From NCBI GenBank assembly GCA_910574935.1, contig CAJTCU010000001.1, forward strand, positions 357,491 through 421,490: a DNA stretch of 64,000 nucleotides. The letters are read 5' to 3'. Both the position numbers and the translations under genes were made by a program. This stretch comes from Oscillospiraceae bacterium. Lineage in GTDB: Bacteria; Bacillota; Clostridia; Oscillospirales; Acutalibacteraceae. Below, piece by piece: positions 24,113 to 32,358 of the stretch (the stretch's first letter is position 1; each line of letters opens with the position of its first letter). Below the pieces are notes generated by a model. It saw only the letters and a list, made by a program, of their open reading frames with translations. It ran no database searches and was not told where the DNA came from.

Positions 24113-26755
24113 CCGCTTCTTTTTCAGACGTTCCGCAGCTATTCCTCCACGAGTTGTCAACCACTTTTCCCCTTCCACCGCAACCAGGGGGAACAGCGAA
24201 AGCCCTGCCACCAGCAGCCACTGCACAGGGTTCAGGGCAGCGGTTTTAAAGATGGCGGAAAGGGGCGGAAACACCAGCACGCTTACCATCAAAAAGGCGC
24301 AAACCCCACAGGCTAAGTTCAGCTTTTTGTTGGAAAAGAGGCCTACCTCCAGCACCGAGTGGGAAGAGCGCATGTTAAAGCTGTGGACCAGTTGGGAGAG
24401 ACTGAGCACCCCAAAAGCCATGGTGCGGCCAATGGCCGGCTGGGCGGGGTCCAGATCAAACCAAGCCCGGCCCATGGTATATGCCAAAAGTGCCAGGGCC
24501 CCCACCAGGCAGCCCTCTAGGGCCACGGAAAGACCCATGCCGCCGGAAAACACGCTTTCGTCCCGGGGGTGGGGGGGCTCCTCCATCACGTCCCGGGGGA
24601 TAGGCTCTGCCCCCAGGGCCAGGGCGGGCAGGGAGTCGGTGACCAGATTGACCCACAGCAGCTGAATGGCCAAAAGGGGCGCCGGAGCCCCCAGCAAAAA
24701 GGCGGCAAACACCACTAGGATCTCGCCAATATTGCAGGAAAGTAAAAAATGGATCGTCTTGCGGATGTTCTGGTAAATCCCCCTGCCCTCCCGGACAGCG
24801 GAGACAATGGTGGAAAAGTTGTCGTCGGTCAGCACCATATCTGCGGCGGACTTGGCCACCTCTGTGCCATTTTTGCCCATGGCGCAGCCAATGTCCGCGG
24901 CCTTTAGGGCTGGGGCGTCGTTTACCCCGTCGCCGGTCATGGCCACCACCAGGCCCCGGCGCTGGCAGGCCTTGACCAGCTTCACCTTATGCTGGGGCGA
25001 AACCCGGGCAAACACCCGGCAGCTGTCCAGCTTCTGGGCCAGTTCCCCATCAGTAAGCCGGTCCAGGTCCGCGCCTGTCAGCGCCTGGTCTCCCTCTTTG
25101 GCAATGCCTACCCGTTTGGCCACTGCCAGGGCCGTGGCGGCGTGGTCCCCTGTAATCATCACTGGAACAATGCCCGCCTGCCTGCACTGTAATACCGCCG
25201 CCCGCACGCCCTTGCGGGGTGGGTCCTCCATGCCAATGAGCCCGCAAAAGGTCAGGCCGGTTTCCATCTGCTTGTCGTCTCCGGGCAGGCGGTCTGCGTC
25301 CTTATACGCTACGGCCAGCACCCGCAGGGCCCCCTGGGCCAGCCGGCCGTTTTCTGCCAGCAGCTTTGCTTTGTCCGAGCCAGATAAGGCTCCCTCACTG
25401 TGCCCCCGCAGCTGGTGGGTACACCGGGGAATGAGCACATCCGGCGCGCCTTTGGCAATGATCCGCCAGCCGGTGGAGGTCTTGTGCACAGTGGTCATCA
25501 TTTTTCGGGATGAGGTAAAGGGAATCTCCCCCACCCGGGGAAAGTCCTGCTCCAGCCGGGCCTTGGGGGTAGGACAAGCCAGCAGAAACGCGGCCTCGGT
25601 GGAGTCCCCTGTCACCACCTCCCCCTCCTGTTCCGAGTTATTGCACAGGGTTGCCAGCTCCAGGGCAAACCGGGCATTTGGGCTCTCCAGCGGTTCGCTG
25701 CCAAAGGCTCCACAAAAAGCTGTGACCGTCATTTTGTTTTGGGTTAGGGTGCCTGTTTTGTCCGAGCAGATGACCTGGGTGCTGCCCAGGGTCTCTACTG
25801 CCGGCAGGTGCCGGACAATGGCCCGCTTGGCCGCCATGCGCTTTACACCCATGGCCAGCACAATGGTGACCACTGCCGTAAGGCCCTCGGGAATAGCGGC
25901 TACCCCCAGGCTAATGGCAATCATAAACATTTCCAGGGGCTGAATCCTTTGCAGCAGCCCCAAAAGGAAAATAAACCCGCAAATGGCCACCACCCCCAGG
26001 CCCAGCACCTTGCCAGTTTGTTTCAGCTTGCGCTGCAAGGGGGTCTGGGGAGACTTCTCCTGGTCCAGCATTCCGGCGATCTTGCCCATGGCCGTGTCCA
26101 TGCCTGTGGCAGCCACCAGCCCCACCCCTGCCCCCGAGGCCACCCCAGTGGACGCAAAGGCCATATTTTTTCTCTCCGCCAAGGGGGCCTCTCCCCCGCA
26201 TACAGCGGCCGCGTCCTTTTCTACTGGGAGAGACTCCCCAGTGAGAGCGGATTCCTCTGTTCGCAGCTCTACAGACTTGATCAGCCGCAGGTCGGCGGGC
26301 ACCAGGTCTCCGGCCTTTAAGATCACCACGTCCCCAGGCACCAGCTGGGCGCTTTCCAGGGTCAAGCGTTTCCCGCCCCGCAGCACCCGGGCATGGGGAG
26401 AGGAGAGCTTCTTCAAGGCGTCGATGGCCTTGTCTGCCCGCAGCTCCTGGACCGTTCCAATTATGGCGTTGCAAATCACAATGGCAAGGATTATAATAGA
26501 GTCAAAGTACTCCGCGTCCCCCCGCAGGTGTGAGGCCCAAAAGGAGACCCCGGCGCTGACCAAGAGAATCAGCACCATAAAGTCTTTGAACTGCCCCAGG
26601 AACCGGGCCAGAATGCTCTGCCGCCCAGACTCCTTAATCTCGTTGGGCCCGTACTGGGCATAGCGCTTGGCGGCCTCGGCGGGGCTTAGGCCCCGGGCGG
26701 GATCCACGCCCAGCTTTTCAGCGGCCTGCTGCCAGCCGGTTTGATGGAGCTCCAT
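24101..26755 (-). CDS. P2-type cation-transporting ATPase (Ca2+-like)
   Basis: An 884-residue P-type ATPase. In order: cation-ATPase N domain (residues 1-70), TGES actuator motif near 170, PEGL in the fourth membrane helix (AAIPEGLTAVVTIVL), phosphorylation motif SDKTGTLTQNKM near 330, and MTGDGVNDAPALK near 600. Ten membrane helices are expected. The PEGL motif and the NLVTDSLPALALG sequence in helix 6 are characteristic of P2A Ca2+ pumps (SERCA/LMCA type). It probably exports Ca2+ using ATP. A GGGGGAAG site precedes the ATG. It is divergent from a PAP2 phosphatase. Confidence 0.92.
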   Translation of the reverse strand: MELHQTGWQQAAEKLGVDPARGLSPAEAAKRYAQYGPNEIKESGRQSILARFLGQFKDFMVLILLVSAGVSFWASHLRGDAEYFDSIIILAIVICNAIIGTVQELRADKAIDALKKLSSPHARVLRGGKRLTLESAQLVPGDVVILKAGDLVPADLRLIKSVELRTEESALTGESLPVEKDAAAVCGGEAPLAERKNMAFASTGVASGAGVGLVAATGMDTAMGKIAGMLDQEKSPQTPLQRKLKQTGKVLGLGVVAICGFIFLLGLLQRIQPLEMFMIAISLGVAAIPEGLTAVVTIVLAMGVKRMAAKRAIVRHLPAVETLGSTQVICSDKTGTLTQNKMTVTAFCGAFGSEPLESPNARFALELATLCNNSEQEGEVVTGDSTEAAFLLACPTPKARLEQDFPRVGEIPFTSSRKMMTTVHKTSTGWRIIAKGAPDVLIPRCTHQLRGHSEGALSGSDKAKLLAENGRLAQGALRVLAVAYKDADRLPGDDKQMETGLTFCGLIGMEDPPRKGVRAAVLQCRQAGIVPVMITGDHAATALAVAKRVGIAKEGDQALTGADLDRLTDGELAQKLDSCRVFARVSPQHKVKLVKACQRRGLVVAMTGDGVNDAPALKAADIGCAMGKNGTEVAKSAADMVLTDDNFSTIVSAVREGRGIYQNIRKTIHFLLSCNIGEILVVFAAFLLGAPAPLLAIQLLWVNLVTDSLPALALGAEPIPRDVMEEPPHPRDESVFSGGMGLSVALEGCLVGALALLAYTMGRAWFDLDPAQPAIGRTMAFGVLSLSQLVHSFNMRSSHSVLEVGLFSNKKLNLACGVCAFLMVSVLVFPPLSAIFKTAALNPVQWLLVAGLSLFPLVAVEGEKWLTTRGGIAAERLKKKRGTR

Positions 26756-26879
26756 AGATAACTTCCCCCTAAAACTTGATTGGGAAATATATATGAGCGG
26801 CGGAGGGCGATTATGTTCCCAGGGCAGCGCGGCTCTCTGGGATGGCGGCCATCCTAATCCCCAAGAAAGGACTCAACCC

Positions 26880-27452
26880 ATGGAAATGCCAAACCCCTTC
26901 GACAACGCAGTGATGTCTTTTGTGCAGAACCACTGCCACAACCCCTTTACCGACACGGTGTTCCCCTCCATCACTTATTTGGGCGAAAGCGGCATCGTCT
27001 GGATCGCCCTAGCGGTTCTGCTGCTGTATTTCGGCAAAAAGAGCGGCTGGCGCACCCAGGGGCTGCTCATCCTTGTCGCCATGCTGGCTGGGCTGCTCAT
27101 TGGCGAAGTGACGATTAAGAACTTAGTATGCCGGCCCCGTCCCTTCCAGCTCATTTCAGGGGACATCCGCCTGCTGATCCCGCCGCCTTCTGGCTGGTCC
27201 TTTCCCTCTGGGCACAGCTGCTCTTCCTTTGCGGCGGCCACAGTGGTATTCTTCCGAGACAAGCGCTGGGGTGCGGCGGCCTTGGTTTTGGCGGCGCTGA
27301 TCGCCTTTTCTCGGGTGTTCTTATTGGTCCACTATCCTACCGACGTGTTGGCCGGAGCGGCGCTGGGGGTACTATGCGGTACAGGGACCGTGCTGGTTTA
27401 CCGAAAAATCCAGGCGGCGAAAAAGGAGAAAGCGGGAGAGAAGCAAAAATAA
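26880..27452 (+). CDS. PAP2-family membrane phosphatase
   Basis: A 190-residue membrane protein with the three PAP2 motifs: KNLVCRPRPF, PSGHSCSSF and SRVFLLVHYPTDV. These supply the acid phosphatase catalytic residues. Five to six hydrophobic segments are present. Family members dephosphorylate undecaprenyl pyrophosphate or phosphatidate at the outer membrane face. The ATG at 26880 has an AAGAAAGG site. The frame is open further upstream, but those codons lack family features. Confidence 0.88.
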   Translation: MEMPNPFDNAVMSFVQNHCHNPFTDTVFPSITYLGESGIVWIALAVLLLYFGKKSGWRTQGLLILVAMLAGLLIGEVTIKNLVCRPRPFQLISGDIRLLIPPPSGWSFPSGHSCSSFAAATVVFFRDKRWGAAALVLAALIAFSRVFLLVHYPTDVLAGAALGVLCGTGTVLVYRKIQAAKKEKAGEKQK

Positions 27453-27480
27453 AACTTCTGTCCTCTGCCGGTTCGGTAGG

Positions 27481-27515
27481 CGCTGGTCCCCAGTGGGGGG
27501 CCAGCGTCTTTTTTA
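27481..27515 (+). terminator. Rho-independent terminator after the PAP2 gene
   Basis: CGCTGG-TCCCC pairs with GGGG-GCCAGCG, followed by TCTTTTTT. It lies 28 bases after the PAP2 stop. Confidence 0.8.
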
Positions 27516-27618
27516 GCGGCCGGGTCCTTCGGGTTCGCGATATGTCCGGTGGCACACAGCCAGCCAACCGGTAAAACACCCCCACGCCGCTGAACACCGT
27601 CCCGCCGTAAAACAAAAA

Positions 27619-27648
27619 GGGCATTTTCTATAAAGAAAATGCCCTTTC
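27619..27648. terminator. hairpin, shared with 60030
   Basis: GGGCATTTTC (27619-27628) pairs with GAAAATGCCC (27635-27644). A-rich sequence precedes it and TTT follows, so it can work in both directions. The same two arms recur at 60030-60052 with a different loop. Confidence 0.65.
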
Positions 27649-27922
27649 GTTCTGGCGGCTTCCTATTGAAATGCCTCTGTACAAGAACCTGCCGCCAGCC
27701 ACGATTTTTTACCCTTAGGGCCAGGAGCCCCCCCAGATCCCCTGCGCGCCGCTTTTTAAGGCCAAGGAGGCCTTGGGGCCCGGCCTCGCGTCAGGTCAGA
27801 GCCCTCTCTGCCAGGGCGCTTCCCAGCCCGGCCGGTTCGCGGCTTGCTGGCAGGCGCTCACCAAAAACCCCGCCAGGAACTTAGCGGCTCCCGCAATGTG
27901 CCCCACACAAGGCCCCTTCGGT

Positions 27923-29617
27923 TTATCCCATGCCCTCTTTTTTCAGCTGCCGGTTCATGGCGCAGATAATGCCCTTTACCGAGGCAATGCTGATATTACT
28001 GTCTGTGCCCACACCAAAGATAATCTGCCCGTTATGCTTCAGCTGGATATAGGACACGGCCTTAGAGTCCGCTCCCGCTGAAATGGCGTGTTCGCTATAT
28101 GAGACGAACTCAAAATTGGTCAGGCCCACTCCCTGTAGAGCGTTGAAGAAAGCGTCTATGGGCCCGTTGCCCTTGCCAGACACGGCCTTGGTCACGTCGT
28201 GGTGGCGCACCGTGCCTTCAAAGTCTACCACCACCTGGCCGCTGCCTCCGTCCTCCTCAAAAATCTTGTAGGTCAACAGCTCATAGGGGGCTTTTACGTC
28301 CAAGTATTCCTCCTTAAAGATGGCAAACACCTCCTCAGGGCTGATCTCTTTCCCCTTCTGGTCGCAGGCTTTCTTCACCAGGGCGCCGAACTCGGGGTGC
28401 ATAGCCTTGGGCAAAATGTAACCAAAGCTCTGATGCATTACAAAGGCCGCGCCGCCTTTGCCGGACTGGCTGTTGATGCGAATAATAGGCTCGTACTGGC
28501 GGCCCAGGTCCGCGGGGTCTATGGGCAGGTAGGGCACCTCCCAGTAGGGGGACTGCTCCTTTTCCATAAAGTTCACGCCCTTGTTAATGGCATCCTGGTG
28601 GGACCCGGAAAAGGCGGTGAACACCAGGGCCCCCGCATAGGGGTGGCGGGGATGCACCTTCATCTCTGTACAGCGCTCGTACACTTCCCGGATGGCGGTC
28701 ATGTGGCTGAAGTCCAGCCGGGGGTCCACGCCCTGGGAATACAGGTTCATCGCCAGGTTCATAATATCGCTGTTGCCGGTGCGCTCGCCGTTGCCAAACA
28801 GGGTGCCCTCCACCCGGTCGGCCCCGGCCATCATCCCCAGCTCAGTAGCGGCGGTGGCGGTGCCCCGGTCGTTGTGGGGATGCAGGCTGATAATGGCGCT
28901 GTCCCGGTGCTTCATGTTCCGGCAGCAATACTCAATCTGGTCCGCGTAGGTGTTGGGGGTGGACATCTCCACTGTGTTGGGCAGGTTGATGATCACCGGG
29001 TTCTCTGGGGTGGCGCCCAGCTCCTCCAGTACCTGGTCGCAGATAAGCACCGCGTTTTCCATCTCCGTGCCGGAGAAGCTCTCGGGAGAATACTCGTAGC
29101 GGATGTTGATATCGCTGCTTGCGGTGATCTCGTCCGTCAGCTTGCGGATAAGCCGGGCCCCCTCTACAGCAATGTCAATGACCCCCTGCATGTCGGTGTT
29201 AAACACCACCTTCCGCTGAAGGGTGGATGTGGAGTTATAGAAGTGGACAATCACATTCTTTGCTCCATCAATGGCCTCAAAGGTCTTGCGGATAAGGTGC
29301 TCCCGGGCCTGGACCAGTACTTGGATGGTGACGTCGTCTGGAATTAGGTCCTGGTCGATGAGGGCCCGGAGGATCTCATACTCGGTCTCGGAAGCGGAGG
29401 GGAATCCCACCTCGATCTCCTTAAAGCCGATGTCGCACAGCAGCCGGAAAAACTCCAGCTTCTGGTCCAGGTTCATGGGGTTCACCAGGGCCTGGTTGCC
29501 GTCCCGCAGGTCCACGCTGCACCAGACAGGAGCCTGGGTAATGACCTTATCCGGCCAGGTACGGTTAGGAAGGGCAATGGGCTGGAAGGGCTTGTACTTT
29601 TTGTAACCTACATTCAT
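27923..29617 (-). CDS. leuA: 2-isopropylmalate synthase
   Basis: A 564-residue LeuA of the longer type, catalysing condensation of acetyl-CoA with 2-oxoisovalerate, the first committed step of leucine synthesis. The N-terminal catalytic barrel shows SVDLRDGNQAL near residue 40 and HPHNDRGTATA (metal-binding His pair). The C-terminal third is the LeuA allosteric domain that normally binds leucine for feedback inhibition. The start at 29617 has an AAAGGA site; an alternative in-frame start lies 6 codons earlier. It lies downstream of a Leu-type T-box and a Tam-like gene on the same strand, with its own structured leader between. Confidence 0.93.
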   Translation of the reverse strand: MNVGYKKYKPFQPIALPNRTWPDKVITQAPVWCSVDLRDGNQALVNPMNLDQKLEFFRLLCDIGFKEIEVGFPSASETEYEILRALIDQDLIPDDVTIQVLVQAREHLIRKTFEAIDGAKNVIVHFYNSTSTLQRKVVFNTDMQGVIDIAVEGARLIRKLTDEITASSDINIRYEYSPESFSGTEMENAVLICDQVLEELGATPENPVIINLPNTVEMSTPNTYADQIEYCCRNMKHRDSAIISLHPHNDRGTATAATELGMMAGADRVEGTLFGNGERTGNSDIMNLAMNLYSQGVDPRLDFSHMTAIREVYERCTEMKVHPRHPYAGALVFTAFSGSHQDAINKGVNFMEKEQSPYWEVPYLPIDPADLGRQYEPIIRINSQSGKGGAAFVMHQSFGYILPKAMHPEFGALVKKACDQKGKEISPEEVFAIFKEEYLDVKAPYELLTYKIFEEDGGSGQVVVDFEGTVRHHDVTKAVSGKGNGPIDAFFNALQGVGLTNFEFVSYSEHAISAGADSKAVSYIQLKHNGQIIFGVGTDSNISIASVKGIICAMNRQLKKEGMG

Positions 29618-29659
29618 GGGAATCGTTCCTTTCAAATAAATATAAAATGAAGATAAACA

Positions 29660-29990
29660 TAGCGAAAACCAATTACGCCGGGCAGAACCCCAGCGGGCGC
29701 GCCACGGCCTTGCCGTAGCCGGCGGGGAAGGTCTCCATTGGAGACCGTTCTGACCCGACCGAGGCAGGAGCCGAGACCCTGGCCCGGCGAAAGCATATTC
29801 AGTTGGTATTGATGGCGGTTATCATTGCTCCTATTCTTAGGGCAGCACCGCACCATTCGCGGCTGGCGCCTTAAGCACCGTCTTGCTTGCAGATTTTCCG
29901 TGATAGCGCACAGCTTTCGCTGGTCAATGGTGAGATGGACGGCGCTCAATCTGTACCCTCTCACGAAAAATCTGACTGCACAATACGGTA
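29660..29990 (-). promoter_or_regulatory. structured leader upstream of leuA, class unassigned
   Basis: The 428-base gap before leuA is rich in strong pairing on the minus strand. A 14-base stem joins 29961-29974 with 29890-29903. A GGTCTCC/GGAGACC hairpin lies at 29730-29746. A long-range CGCCGGGC/GCCCGGCG closure joins 29677-29684 with about 29782-29789. Two short frames with plausible ribosome sites (about 20 and 8 codons) are also present, without leucine runs. No T-box core motif is present. It could be a second attenuator or a small RNA. Confidence 0.45.
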
Positions 29991-30045
29991 CTTAGAATTC
30001 TGCGGTATTGCCTTAGCTTTCATTTCCTAAACCCGCCTTATTTTC

Positions 30046-30825
30046 CTATTGTCCCTCCGCTTTCGCAAGAAAGAACAACCTGGGAAACCGGAAAATAATC
30101 TCTCCGTTGGCCCGCAAGGGGTAGGCCTCCCGCACCTGCCGGAACACCTCCTGATAGAAGCCCTCCCGGGCCTCCTCGTTCACCGCCGCGTCCAGGTAGG
30201 GCCGCAGCCCTGTGGAGCTGTACCAGTCCATAATGGCCTGATGCGAAGGCATTCGATGCATGTAGACCGTCTCCCACATGGTGAAGTCTCCAGAATGTTC
30301 CGCCAGCAAATCAAAGTATTCCTCCGGCTTCAGGGTGTAAAAGCTTCTGTGATAAGGAATTCTCTCCCGCCATTCCGGCCTCTCCACTGTGCGGGTGATG
30401 ATCTGGTGGATGGGCTCTTCAAAATTCACCGGCACCTGTACTGCCAATAGTCCACCGGGGGCCAGCAGGCTCATCAGCCGGGGCAGCAGGGTGCGGTGGT
30501 CTGGCACCCACTGGATACAGGCGTTGGAAAACACCAGGCCATAGCCGCCGCCCAGGCCGTCCAGTGGGCCGCTGACATCATACCGCGCAAACTTCAAGTT
30601 CGGGTGCTCCTTCTGGGCCGCCTGGATCATGGCGGCAGAGGAGTCCACCCCGGTTAAATCTGTGTAGGGAAAGAAATTTTTCACCACCTGGGTGCTGTTG
30701 CCGGGGCCGCAGCCGATATCCAGGGCCCGGACCCCGGCACTTTCAATGCGCGACGCTAGGTCAATGGCGGGCTGGGTGCGTTCCTTTTTAAACTTTAGGT
30801 ACTGCTCTGGGTTCCACTCCGACAT
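30046..30825 (-). CDS. tam: Tam-like SAM-dependent methyltransferase
   Basis: A 259-residue class I methyltransferase strongly resembling E. coli trans-aconitate 2-methyltransferase from the first residues (MSEWNPEQYLKFKKERTQPA). The SAM motif DIGCGPGNST lies at 36-45, and NACIQWVPDH and GGLLAVQVP follow. Tam methylates trans-aconitate; the yeast relative Tmt1 also methylates 3-isopropylmalate. Here the gene lies directly downstream of a leucine-type T-box and upstream of leuA, which suggests a leucine-pathway acid as substrate. The start at 30825 has an AAAGGACGG site. Transcription should depend on T-box readthrough. The family is secure; the substrate is inference. Confidence 0.88.
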   Translation of the reverse strand: MSEWNPEQYLKFKKERTQPAIDLASRIESAGVRALDIGCGPGNSTQVVKNFFPYTDLTGVDSSAAMIQAAQKEHPNLKFARYDVSGPLDGLGGGYGLVFSNACIQWVPDHRTLLPRLMSLLAPGGLLAVQVPVNFEEPIHQIITRTVERPEWRERIPYHRSFYTLKPEEYFDLLAEHSGDFTMWETVYMHRMPSHQAIMDWYSSTGLRPYLDAAVNEEAREGFYQEVFRQVREAYPLRANGEIIFRFPRLFFLAKAEGQ

Positions 30826-30879
30826 ATCAGCCGTCCTTTCCTGTTTTTTGCCCTGCTGGCTTCTTCGGGAGGACACGTA

Positions 30880-31190
30880 AAAAAACCCCGGGCGCATTGC
30901 TGCACCCGGGGCGAAAATCTATTGATTTACGCGGTACCACCCGTGTTTTACAGAGAGTTGCCCCTCTGTTCTCAAAAGCCTCTGACAAGGCCCGGCGGGT
31001 AACGCCGCCACGCGTCCCGGCTTAATAGGGGCCCCGCATAGCCCAAGAGATAGACTCTGGGACCAGCCAGCCGCCGTTCAGCAAGGAGACTCGGGGATCA
31101 GTATACGCCATACGCCGCCTGTCCGCTCACACCACCCGCGAACTCTCTGAAAAGTCAGACCGTATAGCCTTCTTCCCGTCACAGTCTTTC
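30880..31190 (-). promoter_or_regulatory. T-box leader, leucine (CUG) specifier
   Basis: On the minus strand a stem I with a GACGGGAAGAAGG start is followed by the GGGTGGTACCGCG T-box core (30931-30943) and a strong terminator CCCCGGG...CCCGGGG plus seven T (30911-30879). Pairing TATACG with CGTATA above and CGGGA with TCCCG below leaves CTGA in the specifier position, giving codon CUG for leucine. The discriminator-pairing bases TGGT fit a tRNA with A73, as tRNA-Leu has. The terminator ends about 55 bases before the Tam-like start, so uncharged tRNA-Leu should switch that gene on. Confidence 0.85.
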
Positions 31191-31545
31191 ATTTATTTTG
31201 CTATTATACACAGTTTTGTTGCTTTTGTCAAGAGTTTGGTAAAAAAAGAGTTGATGATGACATTTTGGAGTCTTGCCCACCAATGAAATCCGCCGAGTTT
31301 GGGCGTTGCATCTCGGTGGAACGCGAGGCCAAAAGCAGTCCGGATTCAAGGCCCCCTCCCTGCTAAAGGCCATTCAGTCCTTCATCGCAAAACTTGTTCC
31401 ATAAATATTCAGCCCGGCCGTTCCGCCAAAAAAGAACTTACACCGGACTTTTTACGCGAAACCCGTGACTTTCCCCTGCTCCTTCTGTATAATAAGAAAA
31501 ATACCACAATGCCGCCCCAAATACTCTCTGTAAGGAGGAAACCGC

Positions 31546-32091
31546 GTGTTTTATTATACCATTTACCCATCTCCTCTGGGCGAACTCACCCTGGCCTGTA
31601 CAGAGAATGGCCAGGCCCTGGTGGGCCTCTGGATTGCGGGACAAAAATATTTTCTGGCCCCTTTGCCGGAGCCCCCAGAACGGGGAGACCATCTGCCGGT
31701 CTTTACTCAGGCGCGGGCTTGGCTGGGCCAGTATTTTGCCGGAGAACGGCCAAGCCTTAGCAAACTAAGTCTGGCCCCTGCCGGCGGGGCTTTCCGGCAG
31801 CGGGTGTGGCAGCTCCTGCGTCAAATTCCCTATGGCCAGGTGACCACCTATGGGAACATCGCCCGGCAGCTAGCCGCCAAGCAGGGGCTGGCCAGCATGT
31901 CCAGCCAGGCCGTGGGGGGCGCGGTGGGGCATAATCCCCTGTCTATTATCATCCCCTGCCACCGGGTGGTGGGCACAGGCGGCAGCCTCACCGGCTATGC
32001 AGGAGGCATCGACAAAAAAATTTGGCTGCTGGAACACGAGGGCGTGGACACAAGGGGGCTGACCATCCCCAAAAAGGGCGCGGCGCTATAA
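31546..32091 (+). CDS. ogt: methylated-DNA-protein cysteine methyltransferase
   Basis: A 181-residue protein with a GTG start after TAAGGAGG. The active-site motif IIPCHRVV has the acceptor Cys138, and the helix-turn-helix region is GQVTTYGNIARQLA at 97-110. It repairs O6-alkylguanine in DNA by suicide transfer of the alkyl group. The length matches Ogt/AdaB. It is a single gene. An extra C-terminal tail of about 12 residues follows the usual end. Confidence 0.9.
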   Translation: MFYYTIYPSPLGELTLACTENGQALVGLWIAGQKYFLAPLPEPPERGDHLPVFTQARAWLGQYFAGERPSLSKLSLAPAGGAFRQRVWQLLRQIPYGQVTTYGNIARQLAAKQGLASMSSQAVGGAVGHNPLSIIIPCHRVVGTGGSLTGYAGGIDKKIWLLEHEGVDTRGLTIPKKGAAL

Positions 32092-32327
32092 GCAGACTCT
32101 CTGAATTTCATCGCTTTTAGGGTTTGGCCATAACGTTCGCCGCCCAGGCCCCTGTCCTCTCTCCCTTTTTTTACCCGAAACTGGATTACGTCGCGGCATT
32201 ATTGTTGAAAACTCTGTGAAATTCGTGGATAACCCCTTGTCCACTGTGGCTTTTCCTTGGTTTAAAGTTTTTTTCAGTCAAAACATTATGTAAACTGACG
32301 TGCGTTTATACGCCAGGAAAAACAAAG

Positions 32328-32350
32328 GAGGCGCTTTAAAAGCACCTCCC
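32328..32350 (-). terminator. terminator after the DUF4091 gene
   Basis: GGAGGCGCTTT (32328-32338) pairs with AAGCACCTCC, and on the minus strand the hairpin is followed by TTTGTTTTTCC. It lies about 10 bases from the DUF4091 stop. Confidence 0.7.
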
Positions 32351-32358
32351 CGTCTGCT

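Larger units (their letters stand above)
27453..27922. other. 470-base gap between convergent PAP2 and leuA genes
   Basis: It holds two hairpin terminators (27481-27515 and 27619-27648) and otherwise GC-rich sequence without a supported gene. The right half includes several short repeats of CC/GG runs. Confidence 0.4.

Noticed and set aside
24807..25943. A 378-codon + strand reading frame opposite the P-type ATPase gene
   Set aside because: It is antisense to an intact, well-conserved ATPase, has no ribosome site and has a composition produced by GC-rich codon bias on the other strand.
29660..29990. A second T-box in front of leuA
   Set aside because: The conserved GGGTGGTACCGCG-type core and a matching terminator are absent; only generic stems are visible.
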